DNA of 64,000 bases from Candidatus Saccharimonadota bacterium (GCA_905365145.1 CAJPIO010000001.1:186001-250000), one strand, 5' to 3'; positions 33,419 to 43,002 are shown, counted from the stretch's first letter. Numbers and translations are program-made. Notes: generated from the letters alone by a model not told the origin.

Positions 33419-34225
33419 ATGTACAGCGGGACAACATTTCGTTCGCATTCGGGCAACTTCATCGGCGTGCACCAGAAAATCGACCGGATTGCACGCCGCG
33501 ATTTGCGCAAAATATCAAGGGTTGGCCGTGGTTTTCCTTCTGCCAAAGATATTTTGCATTTCGAAGGCAACAACGGCCCCGACGGCATCAAGCGCAAAAG
33601 TCCAGGCGTCGATGAGCCGTGGCATTTCATCGACCCCAGCGACCCCAGCGATACGGCGCTGGTCGAGATGATTATGGATCATTATGCCAATTTAGTGCAG
33701 GCGCTTAAGAAGCGTAATAATGTGCGGGCAGCCTTTGAGGCGGCTTGGATGGCTCATGCCATTACCGACGGTCTAACGCCAGCTCATCATTATCCGCTAG
33801 GCGAAAAGATCGAGGAGCTGTGGGGGCGGCCTCAAAACGAGCGGGCGTCGATCGCCGAAAAAGGTATCATCAGAGGCTCGACCATGCGCGAGACTCTTAG
33901 CAAAAACTGGGAGTATTGGGGTGCTAAGGGCGTATTTGCGACACATGTGCTATTTGAACTAGGTGTAGCTACCAGCATCAAGACGACTAAGTTTCCCGAT
34001 TCGGCGCCAAATTCAATCTGGCTCAAGCTAGCAGACGATAAGGGTTTGCAGACGGTATTTCTCGATGCGGTGCAGCAAGTTTACGGGCTAGGCATGTACG
34101 AAGAATTCTGGAAGCGCGGCTGGACGACTCATCTAGCGCAGCAGACGCGGCAAACGCTGATCCCACTGATCGCTAATATCATTACGTATTTTTGGTACCG
34201 CGCCTACCGCGAGGCGCACCAATGA
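33419..34225 (+). CDS. Conserved-looking helical protein, possible S1/P1-PLC-like fold
   Basis: 268 residues, no signal peptide. The segment FEAAWMAHAITDGLTPAHH has the H-x(3)-D-x(4)-HH spacing reminiscent of zinc-dependent phospholipase C/S1-P1 nuclease families, and an HF near the start (EPWHFIDPSDPSD) could add ligands. This is a weak resemblance, not an identification. A hydrophobic segment lies at the C-terminus. TATAAT lies 7 nt before ATG 33419, so leaderless. It overlaps rsmD by ATGA, so the two are coupled. Confidence 0.65.
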   Translation: MYSGTTFRSHSGNFIGVHQKIDRIARRDLRKISRVGRGFPSAKDILHFEGNNGPDGIKRKSPGVDEPWHFIDPSDPSDTALVEMIMDHYANLVQALKKRNNVRAAFEAAWMAHAITDGLTPAHHYPLGEKIEELWGRPQNERASIAEKGIIRGSTMRETLSKNWEYWGAKGVFATHVLFELGVATSIKTTKFPDSAPNSIWLKLADDKGLQTVFLDAVQQVYGLGMYEEFWKRGWTTHLAQQTRQTLIPLIANIITYFWYRAYREAHQ

Positions 34226-34776
34226 GCTCGATCCGAGTAATCGCCGGGCGTTTCGGCGGGCGACTGCTGGATACACCTAAAGATAACAACACTCGCACCA
34301 AGCCGATGGGTGAGCGGATTCGCAATGCCATGTTCAATAGCATCGGCAACGAAATTAACGGCGCGCAGGTTCTAGACGCTTTTGCTGGTACTGGCGCGGT
34401 TGGTCTCGAAGCTCTCAGCCGCGGCGCTGCCCATGCAACATTTATTGAACGCGATAAAATTGCCCAAAAAATCTTAAGCAATAATGTGTCCTCGCTAGGC
34501 GTTCAACATGAAGCGAAAATTATTAGCGCCCCTGTTAATTCATGGATTGAGTCTGGCGGCGCAGGCAAGTATGACATAATCTTCGCCGATCCGCCATACA
34601 AAAATCCGCAGTTTTCCACAGTCAGTAAACTTTTTGGGCTTCTCAAACCAGGCGGGCTTATGGTATTATCACATCCAGGAAGAGGTGAGGAACCAAATCT
34701 GGGAAACGAAATTGTTGTGGTGGACAATCGTAGTTATGGAAATGCTTATCTCACCTCTTTCCGCCGAGAGTCGTGA
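34222..34776 (+). CDS. rsmD: 16S rRNA (guanine966-N2)-methyltransferase RsmD
   Basis: 184 residues, Rossmann methylase. RVIAGRFGGRLLDTP, TRTKPMGERIRNAMFN, LDAFAGTGAVGLEALSRGA (SAM site) and FADPPYK (catalytic motif) match RsmD. ATG 34222 overlaps the preceding TGA. It ends just before the base composition shifts to AT-rich. Confidence 0.92.
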   Translation: MSSIRVIAGRFGGRLLDTPKDNNTRTKPMGERIRNAMFNSIGNEINGAQVLDAFAGTGAVGLEALSRGAAHATFIERDKIAQKILSNNVSSLGVQHEAKIISAPVNSWIESGGAGKYDIIFADPPYKNPQFSTVSKLFGLLKPGGLMVLSHPGRGEEPNLGNEIVVVDNRSYGNAYLTSFRRES

Positions 34777-34871
34777 GTTTTCGTGGCTCTGGGAGTGTGA
34801 AGATGGCTCGCGCTTAGCGGGCTATTTTTTATGAGAGCTCATGATGGTTATGGTAAGATGGGATTAGAAAA

Positions 34872-37484
34872 GTGGAGTTTGTCGTAGTTTTTGACGCGAT
34901 AGTATCTGGCCTGAAAACTATTAAATCACGCCTCAATAGCAACATGATATATAAAGACATCGGTACTTACATATCTGCACGCCTAGGGTTTACTAGGCTA
35001 TTTTGGCGTGTGCGTTACTGGTTTGGCTGGCTTAACTTTAGGCGACTACGTATTAGCTTTCGGCTCAGAGATAAACTGAGCAATACAGCTACAGAAGCCT
35101 CGTACTGGAGAGCCTTGTCTAGAGGTGTTGTTTTGCCAATTATATTTGCGATAGTTTTCAGTCTTGTCTTATATACCTTTGAGAAAAGCCTACCACTTTT
35201 TACTAATATAAACTGGGTTGGCAATAATATTATTGGTAAAATCCTACTGCACCCCATGAATGAAGATGCTTACGTGGCAATTCTTACTACTATAGCTGGC
35301 GTTGTGGGCGTGTTCTTAGGTCTTTATTTTACTGCCGTAAGCACAGTTATACCTAATGTGTACTCGTCTGTATCTGGAGATGTGCGAGAGTTGATATTAA
35401 GAGATAGGCTCGGCAATAAGTACGTTAACCTTTTAGCGTTTCTTATAGCATTATCAGTCGTTCTGTTGGCGTTTAGTACTATGAAGATAACAACATTGCA
35501 TTTAGCTATATTCGTATTAGTAGTACTGTCTTGCTTGGCTATCTTTGCCTTTGTAAACTTAGGTGTGCGTATGTTCTTTCTGTCTGACCCTACGCTCTTT
35601 TTCGAAACCCTATCAACAGAGCTAATGAAGTGGGTTCGGCATGCAACCGCTCGTGGCTACCAGTGGCAAGATGTCAGCTTTCAAACACATTATCGTAGAC
35701 AGGCACTCAAGGTCGTCAAGACATTGACCACTCTAGCAAAGATATCCAGCAAAAAGCCTGAATTGCAAGGAGAATCGCACCCTCGTCTCCTCAAAAACCT
35801 ACTAGCTCTAACAAGCGTGTATTACGACGAGAAGCATTCAATACCGACGAACAGTGGCTGGTATGGCAGAAAGCTACAACACAAACAATGGTACTTATCT
35901 AGAAGTACAGAGCTAGAAATGGCCACACAAACTGATACACCGCTAGTCCCAAATGAAATACCCGATACGACCTGGCTTGAAGATTCCTTGCTGGATGTGA
36001 TATTTAAGGCCTTTGATACTGACATAAAGGCCGGCGATTTTCAGACACTATACCCCAAAGTGATTAGCTTACAGGACTTTTTTAATGGATTTGGAAGCAA
36101 CTGGCTTGTGGACGATGGGAAGAAATGGCACGCTAGACTCTCCAAAGATATTCTTGGTAGACTGACTAACGGCAAAAGCCTAGGCGGTGCCGTGCAAGAA
36201 ATACATTCAATAGCTACAACCGAGTTACTAGCCAGTCTTCCCCTCTCGATTGAGATTGGTTTCTCAAGAGCAGTTAATGACCTAAATGTCAATGAACTAC
36301 GTGATAGGCTATTGCGTACAAAGTGGCGTGAAGAAGAATCTCCCTATGCGTTTTCATTACCACCCAGCACAATCAAAGAACTAGAAAAGATACGGGACGG
36401 GGCGGTTTTTGAGAAGCAAGCTCACGCACCACACAAGACCCAAAATTGGTACGTAGCAGAACTGGCTTTACACGACTTAGATATAGCACTGTACAACCAA
36501 TGGCAATCGCTTATGGAACTTATCGAGACTTGGTACAAAGAAACTGGTAAAGCACTGTCCGATGCAAAAAAGTACAAACAGTCAGCGACCATATACACCA
36601 GAGCAATTGAACAAGCTTGGAAGTTAGATAGTCACATAGAACGCCTGAGAGAGGTATCCGAAGCGTTGCTAAAAGACCACAAAACCAATTTCATCAAACA
36701 GGCAAAATGGGACTGGAGTAAAGAACATAAAAGAGTTGCTAAGTTTAGAGATATGGCAATAAAAGGTCAGGCTAACCTAATACCATACCTATGGGGCACG
36801 TCCAAGCCAGACCACGATATGCCAGACTTTTTTGGCAGTGCTGTACATTATACCGGGGAAGCCTGCTATGAGGCTCTCGTCGCTGGCGATAGCGATAAGT
36901 TTAAAAGTCTGTTCCGACCTTATTTCTTGGGTATCTTGGGCATATTCCAAAGCCTAATACCTCAAGTTTCGGATTGGGAAACGTCATCAGCACTAACTTG
37001 GATGTCGGAGCCTATACTTGACTTGTATAGCATCAGTGGATATGCTTACATATTTGCTGAGTATCACGATAAGCCAGAGATATGGAACGAGTGTAGGGAA
37101 GCGTGGGACGCTATTTTGACAAGAACGCCAGAGCAACTAGAGTCGTTTGCCGTGATATCTAGTTATCATCAGACCCCTAGGGGTGTAATCACGCCCCGTG
37201 ATAGTCTACGCAGTAGATGGGCAATAGATCTGATCAACCTATTAAATAATATCCCAAGGCAGCAGTCGTCGGATGTATTTTCTCATCCGCCATTAGAACA
37301 CAAAAGTGAGCTTATACGCAATATCGCACCTTGGAGTGATAGTATGCCGCATATGTTCGTTGACGCTATCGACGTGTTCACAGTCAAGTATTTAATTACC
37401 GCTCAGACTAACACTCAGCTAGATTTTGGCATTGATGACAGCAAGATAACGCACATAAACGGACGAGGAGATGATAATGAGTAG
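34872..37484 (+). CDS. Large accessory membrane protein, distant DUF2254 resemblance
   Basis: 870 residues. Basic N-terminus, helix about 85-105, then helices about 135-160, 185-205 and 212-235; the stretch TTIAGVVGVFLGLYFTAVSTV recalls DUF2254 membrane proteins. Residues 240-870 are a large soluble, mostly helical region with no recognised domain. GTG 34872 has no clear ribosome site. Codon use is AT-rich with many ATA, AGA and CTA codons, unlike rsmD or the FAD oxidase. It overlaps the next gene by 8 nt. Function unknown; possible defence, sensing or phage-derived role. Confidence 0.75.
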   Translation: MEFVVVFDAIVSGLKTIKSRLNSNMIYKDIGTYISARLGFTRLFWRVRYWFGWLNFRRLRISFRLRDKLSNTATEASYWRALSRGVVLPIIFAIVFSLVLYTFEKSLPLFTNINWVGNNIIGKILLHPMNEDAYVAILTTIAGVVGVFLGLYFTAVSTVIPNVYSSVSGDVRELILRDRLGNKYVNLLAFLIALSVVLLAFSTMKITTLHLAIFVLVVLSCLAIFAFVNLGVRMFFLSDPTLFFETLSTELMKWVRHATARGYQWQDVSFQTHYRRQALKVVKTLTTLAKISSKKPELQGESHPRLLKNLLALTSVYYDEKHSIPTNSGWYGRKLQHKQWYLSRSTELEMATQTDTPLVPNEIPDTTWLEDSLLDVIFKAFDTDIKAGDFQTLYPKVISLQDFFNGFGSNWLVDDGKKWHARLSKDILGRLTNGKSLGGAVQEIHSIATTELLASLPLSIEIGFSRAVNDLNVNELRDRLLRTKWREEESPYAFSLPPSTIKELEKIRDGAVFEKQAHAPHKTQNWYVAELALHDLDIALYNQWQSLMELIETWYKETGKALSDAKKYKQSATIYTRAIEQAWKLDSHIERLREVSEALLKDHKTNFIKQAKWDWSKEHKRVAKFRDMAIKGQANLIPYLWGTSKPDHDMPDFFGSAVHYTGEACYEALVAGDSDKFKSLFRPYFLGILGIFQSLIPQVSDWETSSALTWMSEPILDLYSISGYAYIFAEYHDKPEIWNECREAWDAILTRTPEQLESFAVISSYHQTPRGVITPRDSLRSRWAIDLINLLNNIPRQQSSDVFSHPPLEHKSELIRNIAPWSDSMPHMFVDAIDVFTVKYLITAQTNTQLDFGIDDSKITHINGRGDDNE

Positions 37485-38394
37485 GCTTTCGAGAGCATAC
37501 TTCCCTAACCGTGAGCATTCAAGCCCGGAATTACTGCATTATGCCTTTATGTTCGTTAGGGATATTCATACGGGTATAATGCCCTATCGTGTAGGCGGAA
37601 AGTATCCATACGTTACAAGCTTATCTAGAAATAACCAAACCCTAAGTAGAGAGCTTGCTAAGTTTCTGAGTATAGGTCATCACGACGGGATATTATTAGA
37701 CGAAACGCTTAGAGAGGCAATAGAAACGCTGTCTCGCTACATAGTTACATTTGGTGAAGTATATTTAGAAATAGTTTACGAAGACGTCAAAAATAAAACT
37801 GGGATAAAGAATAAGAAGCTTGAATTTTTACCATGGGGCAAAGTCATCAGGGTGTTTGGTCGTTACATACAAATAGTTCCCTTAAGAAACTGGAAGCGTG
37901 GAGAGAAGATATTTTATATCATACCATCCGATAGGATATGGCACATTAAACTTCCCCGTAAACTCGGTACGCCTCATGAGCATCGCAAAATGCTAAAAAA
38001 GCTCAATGCATTGTCTGAACCTACGCCAAAGTTCGTTCATGAAAATGGAGATTTAGGTCATTCTGCTAAATACGACTTTATAGCTCACCAACATGCCAAG
38101 AAAATTGCAGTCGAGCAAGCAACATTTCGCTGGGGTAGTATACCTAGCCTAGGATGGATTGACGGTACTACGGAGTATTATTACATAATTAATACGCTAC
38201 GAATTGCTTACTCGCAGGCATTATTGCGTGAGCATATTATTAACGAAATAAATGGTTTACTTGGGAAGCTTGGTATAAAAAATAGCCTAAAAATAGAAGG
38301 ACTGAAGCTTGCTACTGACATAAAAGACACTATAAAAAAATTAGAAAAGGGCGAGATGGGTTTTGATGAAGCTGTAAGTGCTATAAAGCACTAA
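37477..38394 (+). CDS. Accessory soluble protein paired with the large membrane protein
   Basis: 305 residues, no membrane segment. N-terminal half has aromatic-rich strands (GKYPYVTSLSRNNQTLSREL, SRYIVTFGEVYLEIVYED); the C-terminus is helical. It vaguely resembles capsid-portal-type proteins (EVYLEIVYE then structured basic segment), but this is not firm. ATG 37477 has GAGGAG 6 nt upstream; ATG 37471 abuts it. AT-rich codons like the preceding gene, so both belong to the same acquired unit. Confidence 0.7.
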   Translation: MSRLSRAYFPNREHSSPELLHYAFMFVRDIHTGIMPYRVGGKYPYVTSLSRNNQTLSRELAKFLSIGHHDGILLDETLREAIETLSRYIVTFGEVYLEIVYEDVKNKTGIKNKKLEFLPWGKVIRVFGRYIQIVPLRNWKRGEKIFYIIPSDRIWHIKLPRKLGTPHEHRKMLKKLNALSEPTPKFVHENGDLGHSAKYDFIAHQHAKKIAVEQATFRWGSIPSLGWIDGTTEYYYIINTLRIAYSQALLREHIINEINGLLGKLGIKNSLKIEGLKLATDIKDTIKKLEKGEMGFDEAVSAIKH

Positions 38395-38451
38395 TTAGCA
38401 AAGTTACACCCGTTTAGTTTGCTGGTTGAGTATATCTGTATTAACAAATCC

Positions 38452-38703
38452 ATGCCTAGCCAGCGTCTCGTTGAAAGTCTTATTCATATACAGCAAATCA
38501 CCGACAAGCTCGCTAAATCGAGCAAGATTAAGCTTACTAAAGAAGAGTTTTTGAATCTAGCCAATTCTGCTTACGACAAGATGACAGCGGGTTTGCTTGT
38601 AGAAAAAGATGTGATACTACGAAAATTGTGTTTGAACCTGTATATAAATAACAAAAGAGCCCCTTCCTTTATCTGGAAAGAGCCCTTTTCTACACTTATT
38701 TAA
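38452..38703 (+). CDS. Small accessory ORF, possibly truncated
   Basis: 83 residues from ATG 38452; no ribosome site is seen, and TTG 38419 is also open. The first 65 residues are a plausible helical domain (QRLVESLIHIQQITDKLAK). The last about 20 (KRAPSFIWKEPFST) read like translation through a hairpin (GGAAAGAGCCC) that may be a terminator, so the true end may be lost. It sits between the island and the tRNA. Confidence 0.35.
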   Translation: MPSQRLVESLIHIQQITDKLAKSSKIKLTKEEFLNLANSAYDKMTAGLLVEKDVILRKLCLNLYINNKRAPSFIWKEPFSTLI

Positions 38704-38722
38704 AAAGCCGTAAAATCAATTA

Positions 38723-38807
38723 TGGTGCGGATGAAAGGACTTGAACCTTCACGCTCGAAAGCACATGCTCCTAAGGCATGCGTGTCTACCAATTCCACCA
38801 CATCCGC
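38723..38807 (-). tRNA. tRNA-Leu (UAG)
   Basis: The - strand reads GCGGATGTGG...CATCCGC plus encoded CCA. It has the long variable arm of class II tRNA and anticodon loop CTTAGGA, giving UAG, which reads CUA and related codons. D loop AATTGGTAGAC and T loop GTTCAAGTC are normal. The accessory island ends just 3' of it. Confidence 0.97.
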
Positions 38808-38953
38808 GAGCTTTTGCAAGCTCTAGCGATGCACTACTACCACGCAAATTGCATGCATTTTGCTTGCACAAATAATTATAGCAAACTTCTAACAAATTCG
38901 CGAAAAATTACTGCAGCTTATGCTAAAATAGATTTATATGAAGATGAGGGTGT

Positions 38954-40552
38954 ATGAGCAAAATTGCTAATTACCTACGCGGACATTTGCTAGGAGAGAT
39001 TGACTTCCGGCCCGATGTGCGGCAGGCTTATATTAACGATGCTGGAGTATTAAGTCTTGCGCCAGAGATGATCGTCGCGCCGCGCAACACCGACGACATC
39101 CGCAAAACGGCGCGTTTATCATGGCAGTTGGCTGAACGCGGGCATGTTCAGGCGATAACCGCCCGCGGTTCAGGCCGCGGAACTACGGGAGGTGCGATTG
39201 GCCGCGGAGCGATAGTCGATATGTCGCGGCATATGAATAATATTTTTGAGTATGATGCCAAGCAGCGGTTAGTTCGTCTGCAGCCCGGCACGACCATTGG
39301 AACCCTGTGTCAAGCGCTAAGCCTGCAGGGTGTTAACATCCCGCCGCTCGACGGCCTAGATACGCGTCGAACAGTTGGCGGAGCTATCGCCGACAATCTA
39401 GCTGGACTGGCTAGCGGTAAATACGGCGATTTGAGCGCCTTTGTCAGCCAGCTCGAGATCGTTTTGGCAAACGGCGATATTCTGCAGACAGGCCCGCTCG
39501 GCCGGCGCGAGCTCAGCCGCAAGAAAGGCCTGCAGAATCTAGAGGGCGATATTTACCGCGGCATTGACGCAATCATTGATGAATATCAAGACGCGATCAA
39601 CGCCCTGCCAGAATATGACAAATCTGGCTATAGCGCTATAGCCTCCGTCAAGAGAGGAAATCAGTTCGACTTGACACCGCTATTCATCGGTGCGCAGGGT
39701 ACGCTAGGTATTATCAGCGAGATGATTTTGCGCACCGAATTTCGTAGCCAGAGCAATGAGGTATTCGCGCTAGTATTTGCTTCAGCTAGTATGGCCAATG
39801 ATGCTATGCGCATACTGCGTGATAGCGGCGCAGCTTTTGCTGAGTATTTTGACGCCCAGCTGTTTAGCGCTGCCGCTGCTGCTGGCCGGCACTTTGACTG
39901 GCTTAGCCTAGAAGGAACTGACCCGCAAGCAGTCATTATCGCCGGATTTGACGATTTTAATGCTCGCACTCGCGCTCGTAACCTCAAAAAAATCCAGAAG
40001 ATATTCAGTAGTGCCGAGGGAGTCAAATTCGTTTCTAGCGAAGACACGGACGATGACGCGCTATTATCGACACTTGACATTGCTCGCTATGCCGAATTGC
40101 CCGACAAAAGCCCGGCTTTTGCACCGCATTTGTATAGCGATATTTATATTCCAGCTGCTCGTTTCGATGAATTTACTAAAGCATTAACAGTTTTGGCTGG
40201 TCGTCTGCATTGTAATATGCCTATTTCTGGACACGTACTAACCGAAACTTACACAGTTCATCCGGTACTGTCGCTGCGTCAAGTTGGAGACAAGCAAAAA
40301 TTATTCAAGATTTTTGATGAATTGTCTAATTTGGCTGTTAAGTATGACGGCGCGCTCATTGGCCAAGCGGCCGAGGGTCGGATCGCAGCGCATTTCGCGT
40401 ATAAACACCTTGACGTTCGCACTCGCGAGATGTACGCGGCTATCAAAAAAGTTTTTGATCCGCTCGGTATTATGAATCCAGGCGTCAAAGTCGGCGATAA
40501 TCTGCGATCGCTTACCGCTAGTGTCAACGGCGATGTTTTGCCGCAGGTATAG
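38954..40552 (+). CDS. FAD-linked oxidoreductase (D-lactate/glycolate oxidase family)
   Basis: 532 residues. FAD-binding type 4 (PCMH) domain about 40-220: ITARGSGRGTTGGAIGRGAIVDMS, the flavin site, and RTVGGAIADNLAGLASGKYGD. The C-terminal substrate domain has HVLTETYTVHPV and the usual end FDPLGIMNPGVKVG. D-lactate dehydrogenase is the commonest function, and lactate would be produced by a fermentative TM7 cell or its host; the substrate is inferred. ATG 38954 follows GATGAGGGTG. Confidence 0.85.
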   Translation: MSKIANYLRGHLLGEIDFRPDVRQAYINDAGVLSLAPEMIVAPRNTDDIRKTARLSWQLAERGHVQAITARGSGRGTTGGAIGRGAIVDMSRHMNNIFEYDAKQRLVRLQPGTTIGTLCQALSLQGVNIPPLDGLDTRRTVGGAIADNLAGLASGKYGDLSAFVSQLEIVLANGDILQTGPLGRRELSRKKGLQNLEGDIYRGIDAIIDEYQDAINALPEYDKSGYSAIASVKRGNQFDLTPLFIGAQGTLGIISEMILRTEFRSQSNEVFALVFASASMANDAMRILRDSGAAFAEYFDAQLFSAAAAAGRHFDWLSLEGTDPQAVIIAGFDDFNARTRARNLKKIQKIFSSAEGVKFVSSEDTDDDALLSTLDIARYAELPDKSPAFAPHLYSDIYIPAARFDEFTKALTVLAGRLHCNMPISGHVLTETYTVHPVLSLRQVGDKQKLFKIFDELSNLAVKYDGALIGQAAEGRIAAHFAYKHLDVRTREMYAAIKKVFDPLGIMNPGVKVGDNLRSLTASVNGDVLPQV

Positions 40553-40726
40553 GCAGATACTGCCAAAAATATATTTTCTGCAAATGGATTGTTAGAACTG
40601 TTAACGCCGCTAGCAAAAAGTGGCCTCTTAATCAATTAACAGACCAAATATACGCACGCTATCGCTTACACTTATTTAAAACCAGCGTAGAAGAAGAGAA
40701 GAGTAATCGTATTTTGAGCAGAACAG

Positions 40727-41149
40727 CTAGGCTGCTTGGCTAGATGCTAAATCAGGAAACTTTGCCTCTACTCGGCGCAAGCGCTTATCAAGCGAGTTAT
40801 AAAGCGTGTCGTCTACCATCTCGCGGCTGCCAGACTCATGGTACAGTTCGCGGCGAACGACAGCAAGGTCGGCTCGCAGGCTCTCTTGGTTAGCCGCTAG
40901 CTCGGCTTGCCCAGCCTTCAATTCCTGGAACCGTTCATCTGCCGCCAGATCCATATCTTTCACGATATCAACCAGAGTCTTGTGGTCTTTGCGGATATCA
41001 GCAAGCTGCTCATCGATTTGCTCAAAACGCTCATCGATTTGCTTAAACCTTTGGTCAATCTGCTTAAACCGTTCGTCCATCGTTTTTGCTAGATTAGCAA
41101 CGATATCGCTTAGGTTATCGATCTTGATCGCTAGTTCTTCGTTCGTCAT
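40727..41149 (-). CDS. Heptad-repeat coiled-coil protein
   Basis: 140 residues, almost all coiled coil. Tandem 7-residue units RFKQIDQ, RFKQIDE, RFEQIDE are visible at about 25-45. The C-terminus ends with KRLRRVEAKF. No membrane segment. Similar in design to the protein at 61360, but not clearly homologous. ATG 41149 is chosen over an upstream start lacking support. Likely a scaffold or adaptor; function unknown. Confidence 0.65.
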   Translation of the reverse strand: MTNEELAIKIDNLSDIVANLAKTMDERFKQIDQRFKQIDERFEQIDEQLADIRKDHKTLVDIVKDMDLAADERFQELKAGQAELAANQESLRADLAVVRRELYHESGSREMVDDTLYNSLDKRLRRVEAKFPDLASSQAA

Positions 41150-41197
41150 GCTTCTATTTAAACACAAACTTTAGCTGCGAGGCAACTATTTGCTCAA

Positions 41198-41224
41198 CAA
41201 AAAAGCCCGCTTTGCCTGAGCGGG
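41198..41224 (-). terminator. Terminator of tRNA-Leu (CAG)
   Basis: GCCCGCT/AGCGGGC (41204-41224) followed on the - strand by six T. Confidence 0.85.
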
Positions 41225-41256
41225 CAGCATTAACGTTGTTCCACTAAATACAAGTT

Positions 41257-41343
41257 ATGGTACAGATGAGAGGACTTGAACCTCCACGCCCCGAAGGGCA
41301 CTAGCACCTGAAGCTAGCGCGTCTACCAATTCCGCCACATCTG
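41257..41343 (-). tRNA. tRNA-Leu (CAG)
   Basis: The - strand reads GCAGATGTGG...CATCTGT plus A and encoded CCA, with a G-U first pair. Class II variable arm (TGCCCTTCGGGGC). Anticodon loop TTCAGGT gives CAG, reading CUG. Confidence 0.96.
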
Positions 41344-41775
41344 CGTGTTATCGTAAAGTACTATATCGCGACATCTACCGATTCTTAGCAACGCACAGCG
41401 CGTCTACGCATACTTGCGTTGCCCACGCAGTCGCCACATCTGAGTGTGATTGTAAAGTACTATACCGCGATTATCTATATTAATCTCTAGAGACCTGACG
41501 CGCTACGCGTCTACATGCACTTCGCTACCCACGTAGTCGCCGAGCATTATCACATCTAGCACGCAGACTCATTCTAGCTGATTTAGGTGCGCCTGTAAAG
41601 AGTTTGTAGACAGACAGTTGCAAAAATTTTACAATTTAGATCATACACAATTCGATTCAATTCGTCCGCGAAATATCGGCGCGACATCTGATATTGCCGC
41701 GTATGAGTGAGCATGTCGCCATAAGCTTGATAATACTCTTGCAAAATAATTCTATTTATGCTATAATAGGGGTAT
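41344..41775. repeat. Intergenic region with degenerate copies of the tRNA-Leu 5' region
   Basis: About 430 bp without a gene. TGTAAAGTACTATA-type motifs recur near 41352 and 41450, each following a segment like the tRNA 5' end (GTCTAC...CGCCACATCTG). A third, more decayed copy lies near 41505-41560. GACGCG/CGCGTC at about 41507-41521 is a hairpin. The final part leads to TATAAT at 41762 for the next gene. No other feature was seen. Confidence 0.55.
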
Positions 41776-42954
41776 ATGATGGCACCAGCATCCAATGTAA
41801 CCGCCGATACAGACGTGCACTATCCGAATACCGTGCGCGCTTGCCAGCTAGTCGAGCAATCGTGGCGTAACACGGCAACACTGTACGGCTATGAAGAATA
41901 TGATATTGACACTGAGTCAAAATTACAGAATCGTCGCCGTTACGACATCGTAGCGGGCGCTTTCGGCGTGTCGGCCTACCCGAGCGCATCTTATCTGCTG
42001 CGCTACGAACATGCCGGCTGCGAGTCGCCGCGAGCTGATGTCGAAGCAATCGCTATCGCCAAGCGCGGTCTCGACGCTATGGGCATCAAGCGTTCGGCTT
42101 ATAATTTGCGCATTAATGACTCAGAGATGCTCGATTTGCTACTGAGCGAATATCTTGACCTTGACGCCGTACAAACTAGCCTAATGGCGCGCCTACTGGC
42201 GCAGAAGCGAACATTAGCCCCAGATAAGTTTCGCGACCGCGCGATTGATATCGTCGGGTTGTCGCACTCTAGCGAAGTTCTACAAAAATTATCTAAACTT
42301 TTGACCGCCAGGTCGGCCGAAGATCTACCAGAAGTTATCCGCCACAGTGAATGTTATGTGAATTTAGTGGCATTGTATGAACGGTTAGAGCGACTGGGAA
42401 TTGATAACGTTATCCTCGATATCACGCTGGCGCATCCAGAATACACTGGTGGCATTATTTTCGATTTCACGGAAGCTGATGCTATGCATAGTGCCTTGCT
42501 GTATAAGGGTGGGCGCTATGTCAATAACGACTTGCAAAGTTCGGTCGGCGGCCAATCAGATATGTCGAATATTATCGAGCTGCTGGCGCGCCATACTGGT
42601 ATGCGTCATCTCGAGAGCGCTACTCAAGCTTACATCGTGACTGTAGGCAATGTGCTTGACGACGCTGAACGAATCGCCGAAAAGCTGCGCAGCGAGCGGG
42701 TTTCAGTCGAGGTTGATTATACCGGCCGGCCAATTGACCGCCAGATCAAAGAAGCTATCAAAAAGCGCGTCCGCTACGTGATGACCGTCGACGAACAGTC
42801 TGTCGCCAAGGGTTTGTATAATCTGCAAAATATTCGCGAAAACAGCGAACAGCAAGTCAGTTTCGAGCGGGTAGTGACCGCTGTCAGCGATCGCCGTCAT
42901 CATCAGCAGTACGACGAAGACGACGATGTTTTCGACTTGTCAGATATCTTGTAA
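41776..42954 (+). CDS. Degenerate histidyl-tRNA synthetase-like protein
   Basis: 392 residues. The middle and C-terminus follow HisRS (GGRYVNNDLQSSVGGQS, then an anticodon-binding-like domain with AYIVTVGN...VSVEVDYTGRP and IKKRVRYVMTVDE). The class II catalytic parts are damaged: about 80 residues between motif 1 and the RYE of motif 2 are missing, and the HisA motif RGLDYYTG reads LAHPEYTGG. It probably cannot charge tRNA and may be a regulatory paralogue, as HisZ is. An acidic tail ends DEDDDVFDLSDIL. TATAAT lies 8 nt before the ATG. Confidence 0.7.
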   Translation: MMAPASNVTADTDVHYPNTVRACQLVEQSWRNTATLYGYEEYDIDTESKLQNRRRYDIVAGAFGVSAYPSASYLLRYEHAGCESPRADVEAIAIAKRGLDAMGIKRSAYNLRINDSEMLDLLLSEYLDLDAVQTSLMARLLAQKRTLAPDKFRDRAIDIVGLSHSSEVLQKLSKLLTARSAEDLPEVIRHSECYVNLVALYERLERLGIDNVILDITLAHPEYTGGIIFDFTEADAMHSALLYKGGRYVNNDLQSSVGGQSDMSNIIELLARHTGMRHLESATQAYIVTVGNVLDDAERIAEKLRSERVSVEVDYTGRPIDRQIKEAIKKRVRYVMTVDEQSVAKGLYNLQNIRENSEQQVSFERVVTAVSDRRHHQQYDEDDDVFDLSDIL

Positions 42955-43002
42955 CTTATCCAAAATAGCCAGCCCGAGTATAATCTGTTATAATACGTCG
43001 TT

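Noticed and set aside
34780..38720. Prophage remnant
   Set aside because: No integrase, terminase, tail or lysis gene; the portal-like resemblance of 37477 is too weak.
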